From positions 695,090,083-695,154,082 of the forward strand of contig NC_081412.1 of NCBI RefSeq assembly GCF_030272615.1: a DNA stretch of 64,000 nt, given 5' to 3'. This stretch comes from Cryptomeria japonica. Lineage: Eukaryota; Streptophyta; Pinopsida; Cupressales; Cupressaceae. The position numbers and the translations under genes were made by a program. How positions within the stretch are numbered: position 1 is the first letter of the stretch; every line of letters begins with the position of its first letter. The notes under the pieces were generated by a model. The model saw only the letters and a list, made by a program, of their open reading frames with translations. It searched no databases and was not told the origin of the DNA. Below, piece by piece: positions 10,405 to 22,125 of the stretch.

Positions 10405-11409
10405 ATGGAAAACTTAAGAAAGCAATTAGAAGGAGCTCTTGCAGACTTTGATGCAGAAAAGTTGAAGAATATCAAACTTGAAGATGATCTATGGACTGCA
10501 TAGGAATTCATTCAAGGACTTCAGGAGAATCTCACTATTGCTAGAAACAAAAGAAGAGAACTTCATGAGAAGATACATAATGATGATGATGAAAAAGAAA
10601 CTCTTAATGATCTTGTAAGCAAGATGAGGCAAGAAAAAATGACCATGAGGAATGAAATGCAAGACATGACTATGAGATTTTGTAAAGACATTGAAGACAA
10701 AAAGAAGAATGAAGATGACTTGACTAGAAGACTCAATGATGCTGGAAATAAAAATCTAAGACTCAGTCATGAAAATGATATGTTAAAAATGGATCTGATT
10801 CACATGCAACATGATAAAACTGAACTTATGAGACAGAAGAAATTTTTGAAAAATGAGTTGGCTACTGCAAATCAACATAAAGAGAAATTCAAGAAAAGTT
10901 TAGAAGAACTTGATGGTATGCTGAAAAGTTAGAAACCTAATGGAGACACTAATGGACTTGGATTTGAAGTTAGTGAAAGTTCTGGTACTGCAAACAATCA
11001 TGATCATAGTAAATCGGTAAGACAACCTAATGCTTACAAATTTAATGGGAAATGCTTTAATTGTAACAAGTATGGTCATAGAGAAAATCAATGTAGATCT
11101 AGAAACAATTAGAACATTAATGCACCCACCGGTCAATGTTCCAAATGCAACAAGATTGGTCATAATTCATAAAAATGCAGAATGAATGTAAGATGTTATG
11201 TTTCTGGAAGATTTGGGCACCTATCTAATCAATGCAGAACACAAACCGACATAGGATATGGAAAGGCTATTCAAAAAAATAATGCGACTTGTTATGCTTG
11301 TAACAAGATTGGACATATTGCAAAATTTTGTAGAAGCAAGACTTCACTGACAAATAATAAAGGACCCAATTTGAAAGGAAAAGAGAAGGTTGATGAGGTT
11401 AAGCAATAA
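10405..11409 (+). pseudogene. Element B gag-like protein: coiled coil and four zinc knuckles
   Basis: An ATG at 10405, about 58 bases after the PBS, opens a frame that reads about 180 residues of charged helical sequence (LTRRLNDAGNKNLRLSHEND, for example). Four CCHC-type knuckles follow between 11053 and 11331: CFNCNKYGHRENQC, CSKCNKIGHNS-stop-KC, CYVSGRFGHLSNQC (second Cys replaced by Ser) and CYACNKIGHIAKFC. The frame contains TAG at 10501, 10930 and 11110 and TAA at 11170. Zinc knuckles bind element RNA in gag proteins. The usual copia gag N-terminal (UBN2-like) domain is not evident and a coiled coil stands in its place. Confidence 0.75.
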
Positions 11410-11818
11410 TTTTCAAGACAATGGATTAGAAAGACAGATCAGAATGTTGATGAGGCTATTCCTTCACTGGTAGAACAAAGTATTACTCCACAGGTAGGAG
11501 ACTCTTCATCCAACTGAAAAGTAACCCTTGGGGGTATTGCAACAAATTGAAAAACATGCAAGTTTACCCTCGGTTTATGGTGAGAAGATGAACTTCTTCT
11601 TTACCGATAGATGTGTTAAGTTTCACTTAACTGACAGACATTTATTATGGTTGTTGAAGGAAAAGACATTATAAATCAATTTTTTTCCCTCTTTTTCATT
11701 CACCGAGCATTCAAACTTTCAAAGAGCGCAAAAAACCTGAGTGAAGTCATCCAAAGTGAGAAGTGAAGTAAGTTCTTTCAAGCATCCAAACCTATCAAGT
11801 AGATTAAGGTATTTATCA

Positions 11819-14800
11819 ATGGCTTCCTCCTTTGCTCTAGAATTCATTGCAAACCCCACTGTTATAGAGGTAGTTAAATGCCCTAGGCCTGTTTTCAAGA
11901 TTGTCCCCAAGGTAGAGAAACAAGATGATTCCCTAGGTGCTTTTTCAAAAATCCCTAAAGGAGTTGCATATGCAGAAGACCCTAGAATTTGCATACATTG
12001 CCACATTGAGGAATTAGGTTTAGAGGAAATCATTAAAATGTATAAAAATGTTATCTGTGATGAAAGTGGAGTTGTGAAACTCGAACATGAGGTTATAGAG
12101 ACCTTAGGTTTTGTGGAGATCCTTGACATCTCGAAATTTCCTAAGGAAGTAGTAAGGATTGTGCTTAGTAGAGTTTATGGTGAATTATTTTGGCTAGACT
12201 CTATTTGTAAAATCACTAAGGAAGCAGTTAGGGCAGTGATTGGCTTACCCTCCACCAGTAGCAGGACAAATAAAACTAAGAAGGTTCCTAAAAACACAAT
12301 GATGACTTTAACAGGAGCAACCTATGATAGCAAATCTCTGAGAGTTAATGATGTAAAAGACATAAATGTTAGATTCATAAGCATGATCTTAGGATACAAA
12401 ACCACACATGCAAACCGACTGAACTCAGTTTCAAGTCTATGTATTAAAGTGCATATGATATGGTTAATAGTGATGCTAAGATAGATGTATGTGAGTGGTT
12501 GAAGAATGAGTTGATTAAAAACCTAAAGAAAATCAAAGGAGATAAGAAAGGTACTTTCCATTTTGGCAATCTTCTTGTATGCTTAATGCTATATCTTACA
12601 AAAGAGGTTCCTGGTATAGGCAAGAAATACTTTGGTTAGGACATACTAGCTGGCAAACAACTATCTGATATCTTCACTAGTATGGGGACAGATAAGGATA
12701 ACAACATTACTGAGTATTTACAAGCATTTAAAGCAAAAATGAAAACAAGGGAAAGGTTACCACAAAGCATTGTAGATAAGTAAGAAAAGGAAATTTTCTT
12801 TGTAATTAAGAAAGATGAGATCTGGATGGAGGTAGTTCTTCCTAGAACTGTTTGGGTGACAGAAATGGGATATGAGGCTGATGTGAACATAATTGAAACA
12901 TATGCCAAATCCCTATTAGCAGCCCCTAGAGAACCAGAAGAAAAGGTTTTTGGAAGTGCACAATCAATAGAGAGTGGTGTGTAGACACTTAAACAAAGGA
13001 AGAGAAGAGAAAAATATATAAGAAGTGCAACCAAGAAGGTCAAAGAAATAAAGGAAAACATAATGAATATCACTGGTATCAAGGAAAGTGACTTAGAAGG
13101 ACTACAACCAAAGGCTCATCACTCATCGGTTGGTACATCCTCGGAAAGTGAAATCCCTGCAGAATTCAAAAGTGTAGATAGGAAGAGAAAACCCTCACCG
13201 GTACCCTCTCCTCCTCCCAAGAAAACTACAACACCAAGGTAGAAGCAATAGGTAGTGAGGCCACCCAATAAGAAGCTGACACCTAGAAAGAAAAAGGAAA
13301 AACAAGTCATACCACCACTGGACAACTTGCTGAATGAAATAACAGATGATGGTAATTTATCCAATGTAAGCAAATTGTATGATACATTCACAAATGAGGA
13401 AAAAGAAAGTATAGAGAATAGAATAATCTTACACCTTGATATTTATAAGAAAGTTTTAATAAAGGTTGTAGATGATTTTCCTAGTGATTTATATAGGTGA
13501 CTAGATGATAAAAGGCTAGCTATTATGGAACTTGACAAGAAAATCAGAATTGAGAAACTACTTGTTGTACATCCTGTAAAATTAGTTGAAGAAATTGATG
13601 AGTTGATCAGTGAAGCAAATAGAACAGTCTTTTCAAGTGGACATCGACATGTAATTCTAATGGTTAATAGGGTAAATGAAATCTCAGAAGAGACTGCTGA
13701 CAAATGGGACATTTTCTTTGTTGAGAAAGAGAAAAAAGAAGAGCTTAAAAGACCAGAAACTTTCAAGGTATATCAAAAGGACAAGGGAAAAGGAAAGGTA
13801 GGTGGACTACCCAATATAAAAGTGACTCATAATCTACCACCACCTTTTGTTACTTCACCGGTACAGACTGACAGTACCCTGGCTACTGAGAATGTGGAAA
13901 CACCACATGAGGATACAAACCCTAAGTCTGAAATTTTGTATACTATGAACATAGACACTCATGAGGTTAATATTGTAGTTGACAAAGAAATTATAGAGGA
14001 AAATAAAAATTATGTTGCTACTGAGAACTAACTGATAATATTGAGATTGGATCACAGGGAGAGCATATTGAGATTGTGATTCAGGCATAACAAACTAAGA
14101 ATACAATTGATCCCTTGGTTAGTGGCATGGTTACTGACAATACTATTGATGCAAGCATTGAGAAACCAAATGAGTCACCGGTAGTGGAAAATGCAAAAAA
14201 ATAGACAGAGAAACCGAGAGTGGATAGCACTAAGAAACAATCAGAAACATTAGCTGATAACACTGTGAAACAGGCAGAGACACAAGCAGAGAAATAGGTT
14301 GATTCATAGGTACACAGAGACACACAGCCACCGGCAACTACTAAAACGCCTAAACCTTTGCTAGTAGAAATGCAAGCACAGATTGACCCTCTAGAGGTCA
14401 AGACAAGAAAAGTGATTGCTCCCACCGGAAGCACAGAGATTGTGAAGGTAATTGGCCAGACATCCAGTACTTCAAAGACATAATTTAGATCCACCAATGT
14501 GACTGAAGTGCTCTTGGATTCTATTAAGAAAATTACAGATTGTAATGCATTGGCCTATAAGGCTATAGATGATACAATTCCTATTCTTAAATTGATTGCA
14601 CCCAAGTGTAATGTAGATAATAAGGATTCTTTGAGTCAGTTAGTCACACTATCTAAATACGTCACCAACAATATACTGACTGTAGATCAAATAAATGAAG
14701 AAACATTTAAGAAGAAAATGGATAGGGAAAGAGAGAAATTATTTGAGGAAACAATAAAGAAGTGCACAGAACACATTGACACTCTTTTGCCGACACTGAA

Positions 14801-15266
14801 TAAAACAATTATGGAGTTCAAGGAACTGTACAGAGACACTTGTAAGACAATTCATTTGACAGTGGATATTGATAAGGAAATCAGCAAAGTGCAAAAGGAG
14901 ATTAATGATATAGCTGATAATATCATTGGTACATCTGAACCTATATCAGTTATTGAATAGGAAATTGCTGAATTTGAGGAGAAATTGGAGAAGTTAGAGA
15001 AGGAAAAGGAAAGGTTAAAGGGAAAATCAAAAGAGCTTAAATGCAGACTCAATCCAAAGTTGGATAACCTCATCTCTCTATGGAAAGAGATATTTGAGGT
15101 ACTTATTCAAGAGCAAAAGACACTGGAAGATAAAATGCATCATCTCACCGGTACTATTTAGAGAATAGAGGTAGCTTTGAAGCATAGAAATAGGTTTACT
15201 TAGAGTTTGAACCTGGTCTTAGCAGACTTATTCCAGATTGTAACCAACCTACAAGATTCTAGCTGA
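11819..15266 (+). pseudogene. Element B ORF2, unknown protein of about 1,150 codons
   Basis: The likely start is ATGGCTTCC at 11819. The frame shifts near 12450 and again near 14030, and carries several TAG/TAA codons. The N-terminal 300 residues look globular (FPKEVVRIVLSRVYGELFWL, then ITKEAVRAVIGLPSTS, then FHFGNLLVCLMLYL). The middle is Lys/Pro/Ser-rich (near 13180-13320), then helical (13330-13790), then a low-complexity Thr/Glu/Pro stretch, and finally a coiled coil (14500-15140) before TGA at 15264. I do not recognise a family. The N-terminal part vaguely recalls plant mobile-domain or plant transposon-protein domains. It shares a segment pattern with locus C. It occupies the place where pol would be. 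Confidence 0.6.
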
Positions 15267-15455
15267 AAACTACACTCATTTGACAATTTTGACAACCTTT
15301 GTCATTGATGTCAAAGGGAGAGTAGTAGGATAGAGAAAAATGGTCATCAAAAGAGATCATCTGCTCAGAGGGAGCACACATTTTGGTAAGATTGTTGGAC
15401 TTCAATTTTGGGGACAATTTTTTGGATTTTTCTCATGAGTGTTGCCATCAATGCC

Positions 15456-15467
15456 AAAGAGGGAGAT
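15456..15467 (+). other. Polypurine tract of element B
   Basis: AAAGAGGGAGAT abuts the 3' LTR start TGTTGGCA. The sequence upstream (15267-15455) is non-coding and includes a second purine block AAAGGGAGAG at 15315, typical of copia 3' ends. Confidence 0.82.
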
Positions 15468-16258
15468 TGTTGGCATTGCACACTCCAATGAGAATTGAAG
15501 GTGATTGAAGGTGTTGTCATTGATGTCAACTTACTGGCAACCTTATGGATATCTTATGGCACTGACAGACTCTACACCAGCAGACACTTCACTGGTAGTG
15601 ACAATAATGTTTACCGGCATCTCAGCTGACAGGATTTTGATTATTATATTTTGTATTTAATTGTAATATCTTTTTGTAAGCCGACATGGCATATTGTAAT
15701 AAGACTCATATATAAGTATGCGATCTTGTATATCATTTTGGGATACATGAAAGAGGATAGATATGATGGATATGTAGAGTGAATATTAAGGAAGATTTTG
15801 TAGAAGGGTTTATGGTTATTGTATGAGCTTAAACCGGTACTAAGCCTGGCATAGCAGATGTTGTTTTGTAGTAGTACATTATATTGGATTCTCATGATCC
15901 ATTTTGTAAGTCAATGAGACTTCCTTTTGTAATTGAGCAGTGAGCTCTAGACAGTTGGGCTTCCTACATGTGCAGGCCTCTCTTGTAAGTAATATCAATT
16001 CATTGGCTAGTGAGTGAATATTGTGGGTCACAAATGCCACTGAGGTTTTTCCCACACAGGGTTTCCTCATTAAACATCTTGTGTTATGGTGTGCTTTCTA
16101 TGTTGTCTTTACTGTTCTTATTTACTGCATTAATTCTTATTTACCAGTACACTGTTTTAGAATGCAAAATACTTAATAAGGTCAAATATTTTGTTAACCT
16201 GATAGATACTGATTCACCCCCCCTCTCAGTATCTTTGGGACTATCATCAATCCTAACA
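15468..16258 (+). repeat. Element B 3' LTR
   Basis: This 791-bp LTR begins TGTTGGCATTGC and ends CAATCCTAACA. It directly follows a typical copia PPT (AAAGAGGGAGAT). It represents the uninterrupted form of the 5' LTR and shows the empty site (gtacattatattgg) of the solo-LTR insertion. Confidence 0.92.
15709..15716 (+). promoter_or_regulatory. TATA box candidate in element B 3' LTR
   Basis: TATATAAG at the same relative position as in the 5' LTR. Transcription from here would run out into locus C. Confidence 0.45.
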
Positions 16259-18328
16259 GATTCCTCCTCTGCAAGAGATAGAAAGTGCTCCCACTCTAGA
16301 GCCAAACCGTAGAGTTTCCCCACAAGCATCCGAGGAGGCTGAAGCAATCTCCCCTTTGAAGGGAAAGTCCACAAATAGGAAAAGAAGAACAATTCGAAAG
16401 ACTATCACTGTTGTCTCAGATAGTGAGTCTTCAGATGAGCCTATTTCTACTCCTAGAGCTATAAAACCATCCTAGAAGAGGAGAAGAGTTGCCCAAAAAA
16501 CCTTTGTTGGAGCACCCACAACTGAAATTCCTCCTCCTACAGAAAGTGCCCCTACTGCAGCCAACCCTCCTATTGAGGAAACCCCAATTCCTCAAAGGCA
16601 AAATCCCCATCAGAAAGAAAACCCTCAGGAGAAAGTTAATGAAATTGCTCCTGCAAGGAAGTCAACCCCCAAAATTGCAAGGCGGCCTAAGCAACTATCA
16701 AAGGGAGAATCATCTACCCAGACAGAGACAACAACAACACCTACTACCCCTCTTGCTCCTGCAATTACTTGAGAGGAATTGCAGCATGAAGTTGAACAAA
16801 AATTAGAGGAGGTTGCACAAAGGCCAACCAGACAAATAAGGAATCTACACCAAGACCTCTTGGAATTATTTGAGGGCTCCACTATGCATGATAATCTCAG
16901 AATTGCCTTCAATGATAAGGAGGTAGAGTTCAAAGATGCTTTCACAAAGGAAAGAGGCTGGGACATTTTTTATTATTTTTATGGCAATAGAGACAAACCT
17001 GTCCCAATATCTAACCATTGGACATTGAATATGGAGAAGCTGGTGGTACCAGATATTTTTGTTGAGCCTATGTTGATAAGGAAGTTGGATGAATATTATG
17101 ATGCCCCAAGCCTAACTATAAGGACTATAGAAGGTTATGTCATGTTGGACATCTCACATAGGGCCATTGTTTAGTGTTTTGGTTTGGATGGGTCTACCCT
17201 CAAGGGAATCAACAGGGACAGTCTAAAAAGGGACTATCAATATAAAAAAGAGAGGTATAGAAAGGAACTTGTTCCTCCATTCATGAGGGAACTTTTCAAG
17301 AATTCACAGAATTATGTCCTGCCATCTTAAAGGGAGCCTTTCAAATTGGAATGTTTTGAACCATAATTTGTTAAAACCTACTATACATTAGGGTAGATTC
17401 TTGGAGTAGATTGTGGGCTTACTCAAATGCCCATTGATTTCATGATGATTGTTATCAAAATCCAACACCCTTCAATAAATGAGCTGTATGATTTTGCAAC
17501 TATCATTCATGACAAGCTGCATGGGGGGTTAATAGGAGCAAAAAATAAAGATGATAAGCTAGAGTTCAGACATTACTCTTTATTGTGCCATTTTATTCTT
17601 TATCAAAATAGAGCTTACTGAGGTCCACAACTGAATATAATGACAATTGACCCATATACATGTTTTGAGTGGCTAGTGCAGAGGTGGACTCAAGTATGGG
17701 ATAGGGTGTCTAGGTATAGTGATTACTGTGTTTTCTTTGACCATTTTGTCATAAAGATTTTGACAAGGCTTGGAGTTGGGTTTCCATGCCTACCTAGGGA
17801 CATCATCAAAATTTTGAGAGTATAAAGTTGCAGGGTTGATGGATTGGTATATCCTGAAGGTGCATTCACCCATAATTTTGGGGACTTCTTCTTCTTTGGC
17901 AACTACACTATCATTAGGGTTTATTGGTGTGAGAAAGCACCCCATGTGTTGCCACTTTTTGTTTCTCCAAAGCTAAAATTTCTTGAATTCATCTGGCAGA
18001 TGATGTGGATGGAGAAAGATCAGATTAAAACTGATAAGAAAGGGTAGCTCCTCTCTAGGGTGACTGTTTTTCATGAATTCACAATAGGGTGCGATACTTT
18101 AGAGAAGGTACATGGTTTCTTGGTAAAAAACAATAGATTAAAGGTTTCCCAAGCCAGACACTTTGACCTTGAAGGATGTATAAATGATCTTAGAATATAC
18201 AAGCTAAAGGAGAAAGGTTTTTTCCATTTTTTTGATGAAAGAGAAGACGTAATCAGAAATGCCTTTCCTGCTGAGGTGGATCATAGAAGGAAAAAATGGG
18301 AGCTTATGAAGAAGCTTGAGAGGGAAAG
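16259..18328 (+). pseudogene. Locus C, piece 2 (unknown protein, central part)
   Basis: The frame continues from piece 1 across the element B junction. A Lys/Pro/Thr-rich linker (16264-16770) leads to a globular part: WDIFYYFYGNRDKPVPISNH (about 16960), AIV-stop-CFGLDGSTLKG (17160), MPIDFMMIVIKIQHPSINEL (17430), then an HYSLLCHFILYQN helix (17570) and MTIDPYTCFEWLVQRWTQ (17640). Stops at 16473, 17172, 17620, 17823 and 18046, among others, break it. Most are one transition from CAG, CAA or TGG. It runs open into the element D insertion at 18328. The family is not recognised. A Lys/Asp loop followed by a hydrophobic LL..LY helix parallels B ORF2. Confidence 0.6.
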
Positions 18329-19349
18329 TGTCATGCCCAAAATTTAGGGCAAAAACGGAACAAATTTTTTTTTAAAAGATACTGATTTAATTAACAAGCA
18401 CACTCTTGCGACAAGCGTTAACGAAAATTCCATTAATAAATTCGAGCTCATTCTGAAACGAATGAAGCATCGACAATCGGTTATATTCTAATCGCGGAAT
18501 AACCTACTGGTTTAAATTTTATCTCCAAAAGATATTTAATTAATAGTTTTATTAAATTATTCATATTAAAAGTATTAGGAGAGATATTTTAATTTATCCT
18601 CCAATATGACTTTATAGTCTTTTTAATTCTTTTAAATTTCTCTTTACAATTTAACCAAAGTTAAAATCAGGATTAAATAAATATATACATATATACCTAA
18701 TTGATTATGCATATATTTATATATTTAAAATTTTATTACTTAGACAAAAATGCTCAAATTCATACATTTATGTACATATATATAATTTCCATATGTATTT
18801 ATGGAAACATATATATATGTATATTTACTAAACTGGTAAATATTTTAATAATTATTTTAATTAACTGCCCTAACCTCCACTCGGTTAGGGTTTTAAACCC
18901 TTTATATTATTATATTTTTTTTTTTAAAACTGTTAAACTTCATGGCCGGGCCGAAGCCCTTGGCGACCATGAATTCCATTAAAATTTTAATGCAGGTCAC
19001 GGGGGAGAAAAAAAAAAGGATCCGGCCGCGTGCGCGCCACTGTGTGAGCGCACAGTGGGCGCCGCGGCTCCACTGTGTGCCCACACAGTGGGCGCCGCTG
19101 GCGGCACCACTGTGTGGCCACACAGTGGCGGCCGCGGCCGTCCACTGTGTGCCCACACAGTGGAAGCCGCAAGCGGCTCCACTGTGCGTGCACACAGTGG
19201 GCGCCGCGCGGACGTCCACTGTGCGTACGCACAGAGGAGCCCGCGGGGACCCCTAAACTTCGTTTTAGATTTTTTTTTTTTTAAATTAAATTTTTTTTTT
19301 TTAAAAATAAAATACATACTATTATTTATATGTATATATATATATAAAA

Positions 19350-19380
<31 letters not shown>

Positions 19381-19546
19381 AATAATTTAAATAAGCATAG
19401 TAAAAATAAAAAGATGAAATTTATTTCAATATAAATTTATATAAGGTTTTTTTTTTTTTTGAAGAGAATTTTACATACAAAATTCTAAGCTAATATAATA
19501 AAGAAAAAAAGAAAACATTAAGTTTAATAAAAAAAATAGAAATATA

Positions 19547-19609
<63 letters not shown>

Positions 19610-22113
19610 TCATTTATAAAGCTAGCTTTTAAATCAATGTTAACAAAAATACAATTCAAGGTATTTTATAAAGCTACATTATACTTTTTCTGGAGCTAAA
19701 GAAATCCATTTATATATTCTTTTTTTAAAATAGAATATTCACTTAAAACAACTTTTTTTTTATAAAAAATATACATAGAAATCTTTCAACAACAATAATC
19801 TTTTATTTGCCACAAGTGAAATATAATTAAAGTCAAAATGAAAAACAAATCTTTTATTTCTTTCCATAATACAAGAAGCTTTTTGCATGCAACACAATTT
19901 AAACCCCTTTTTTTTATAAACCAGAAGTAGAAATAACAAGCTTTTCTTCTTTTTATACATCTCTAAAATATTCTACCAAATTTACAGAATGATTTCTCTG
20001 AACAGTCACAACATTAAGACTTCAAGTCTACTAATACAAATTTCAACTTGCTTCTCCTTTCTCTTGAATTGAGGCATTTATTTACAACAACTTTAAACAT
20101 ACATCTGCAATTGAATTCAAATATCTTCAAATACAATCTTCTGAATATCTTTCATGAATCCTATCCTCTTTCTTTTGAATTTCCTGCATAATAGAAAACA
20201 CAAAATTGACCACGGAGTGCTCACCTCCCAGCCTAGGCTAACTGGTAGCCACCCCCGAGCTCGGAGAACCAATTCCTAGACGGGTAACAAACAGGCAAAC
20301 ACAAAGAAACCCAAAACATACAAATATTCCAGACACATTCCCAACCTGGCTTTCACAGCACCACACTCTGGTGGTGAACATTTTCAAAGGGTGGTAGTGG
20401 ACCAAATACCCTGAGGAGAATCTGCAAGTATGTAATAACAAGAAAGCCACCTCATGGCACAAATAAAATATCAAATCTCAACCCCATAATCCTTATGCCC
20501 CCCAAAGGCATTCTAGCCTTATAACCCTCCTTATGACCCCCATTGCACAAACAGGCCATGCAGCAAGGGTCACACAAAGATCCCTTGTGATCGCTCTCTA
20601 AAGAGAGTCTCTCACTCAAGGGCTGTCACTGCTACCACCCTCAAGATCCTCTTCTCTCCCAAGAGAAAGAGAGATCTTGAGAAAACTCCCAAAACACATT
20701 CATTCATAAAACAAGACCAAAAGATTTTCAAACATTCGTTTTCAAGAATACAGATTTTCTTATTCAACAACTTTCAGAAATAAACAAAAAAACAAGTCAT
20801 TAAAAGTAAAAATGAAACCAACCTTAATCTGCCCAAAGGTTATAATGATATCTGAAGAAGAGCTGCCCAATCCACAATCCTTTATTTTCCTTAATCAATT
20901 TCTTTATCCCATTATTTTTCTTCCAAATTTTTCTTCTGTCTCCAAAAATGGAGAGTGGGTGATTAACCAGCTATTCCCAAAAATCCTCCTTAAGAAGCTC
21001 ACTCACTGAGTTCTCACAGGATTCTAAGAAAAATCAACAAAAAAAGAAGGAAGAAAGCAAAAATGCAAAAAAAAGACTTTCCTTCCAAGAGGGAAAATCT
21101 GGATTTGATTTTCCTTCAATTTTCAATTTTCGCTCAACTCAAAAAAGCCAATTTTTAAAGCGTTAAAAAGATCATAATAAAGTAGAAACTTGCCTAAAAT
21201 TACCCCTAACCCCTAGGTATACCTTATGGGCTTCAAGAAACCCTAATAAACTACCCCTAGGTGTTCATTTAACCCATTTTAAACCCCTCTGAAGTTTATT
21301 TTCGGGTCAAACATAAGTTGACCACTCCAAATATTATATTCTCAAAATATCTTTTTGACAACACATTATTTTATTTAAACTAATAATATTTAACACTTTC
21401 CCATCAAGAGACAAGATAAAATATTAAAATTTAAATCCTCACATGTGTCAAGTGACACTAATAAAATACTTTTACAAAAATAAACATGAAATTGTCTCTT
21501 GAGGTTTTTACACAAAAAATTTAAATAACACATAACACACATGCAGCATATACTGATACGAATAAAATACAACACAAACGGGGTTTTGTCTCTCCAAATA
21601 GACAAACCCTGGCTTTACGAACATACATAAGTCTAGGTTTGATTCTCCGTAATTTTCCATGGTCACATGGTAAATTTCCTGCGCATCTCAATTTACACAT
21701 TAGTACTCCCAAATATTCATATAAAATATAATTCAATAATATAACAATGCACATCATTACTTGCATACAATTTCCATCTGCACAGATTGAATACATCTTT
21801 TGTCAAGCAAATTCGCATAAGCAATTTTCATCCCAATTCACATAAACTAAACATACATCATAGTTCTATATTCAAAGTAAAGTCCTGCAAATTCATTAAC
21901 GACATCTATCATTGCAATATCATTCTTTCTAATAATCATGTAGTGTTCTATCACATAAAGCATGTAAGTAAAACATCAATTCATAGCAATGTTATCCAAT
22001 ATCCTGAAATCATATAATTTCTAAGTCTCAAAATGCATCAAAACAAAGTATCCATAGTAGTCTAAAATATAAAATCCACTGAATGTCAAACTGAGTCGAG
22101 GTGAGGCCTCACA
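18329..22113 (-). repeat. Element D 3' LTR (3.8 kb)
   Basis: This is the LTR next to the PPT. It is AT-rich with long (AT)n tracts (19331-19375, 19551-19606) and contains one strongly GC-rich palindrome block (19037-19237). All small frames in it also occur in the other LTR, and I regard them as non-coding. It is unusually long, as is common for Tekay/Del-type chromoviruses. Confidence 0.93.
19037..19237. repeat. Array of six 22-bp palindromes in the element D 3' LTR
   Basis: Six units start at 19037, 19070, 19107, 19142, 19179 and 19216 (spacing 33-37 bp). Each is CCACTGTG...CACAGTGG or a close variant. The third is a perfect palindrome (CCACTGTGTGG plus its reverse complement). The sixth has a CTGTGCGTACGCACAG core and one changed arm base on its right side. 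Spacers are GC-rich (GGCGCCGC-like). The block is an island in an AT-rich LTR and is open in several frames on both strands, an effect of its composition rather than of coding. Confidence 0.9.
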
Positions 22114-22125
22114 TCCTCCCCCTCT
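22114..22125 (-). other. Polypurine tract of element D
   Basis: The minus strand reads AGAGGGGGAGGA directly before the 3' LTR start TGTGAGGC. It lies immediately downstream of the pol stop, as usual for chromoviruses. Confidence 0.9.

Larger units (their letters stand above)
7958..16258 (+). mobile_element. Element B: copia-like, pol-less LTR retrotransposon with unknown ORF2
   Basis: The LTRs are 7958-10333 (including a 1.6-kb solo-LTR insertion) and 15468-16258. A PBS (10335-10347) follows the 5' LTR and a PPT (15456-15467) precedes the 3' LTR, so the element is on the plus strand. The TSD is gatta (7953-7957) / gattc (16259-16263), with one mismatch. The interior encodes a coiled-coil protein with four zinc knuckles and then a long ORF of unknown family. 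No protease, integrase, RT or RNase H motif is present between 10334 and 15467. Many stops and at least two frameshifts make this copy defunct. Confidence 0.88.

Noticed and set aside
19037-19237. CRISPR-like array
   Set aside because: Regular spacing and palindromic repeats resemble one, but the spacers are short GC-rich linkers, the array sits in both LTRs of a retrotransposon, and the sequence is eukaryotic.
18942-19381. Several overlapping plus- and minus-strand ORFs of 69-108 codons across the GC-rich block, repeated at 27666-28105
   Set aside because: They arise from the palindrome array, which is open in several frames on both strands, and duplicate exactly between the two LTRs. No domain or codon signal supports them.
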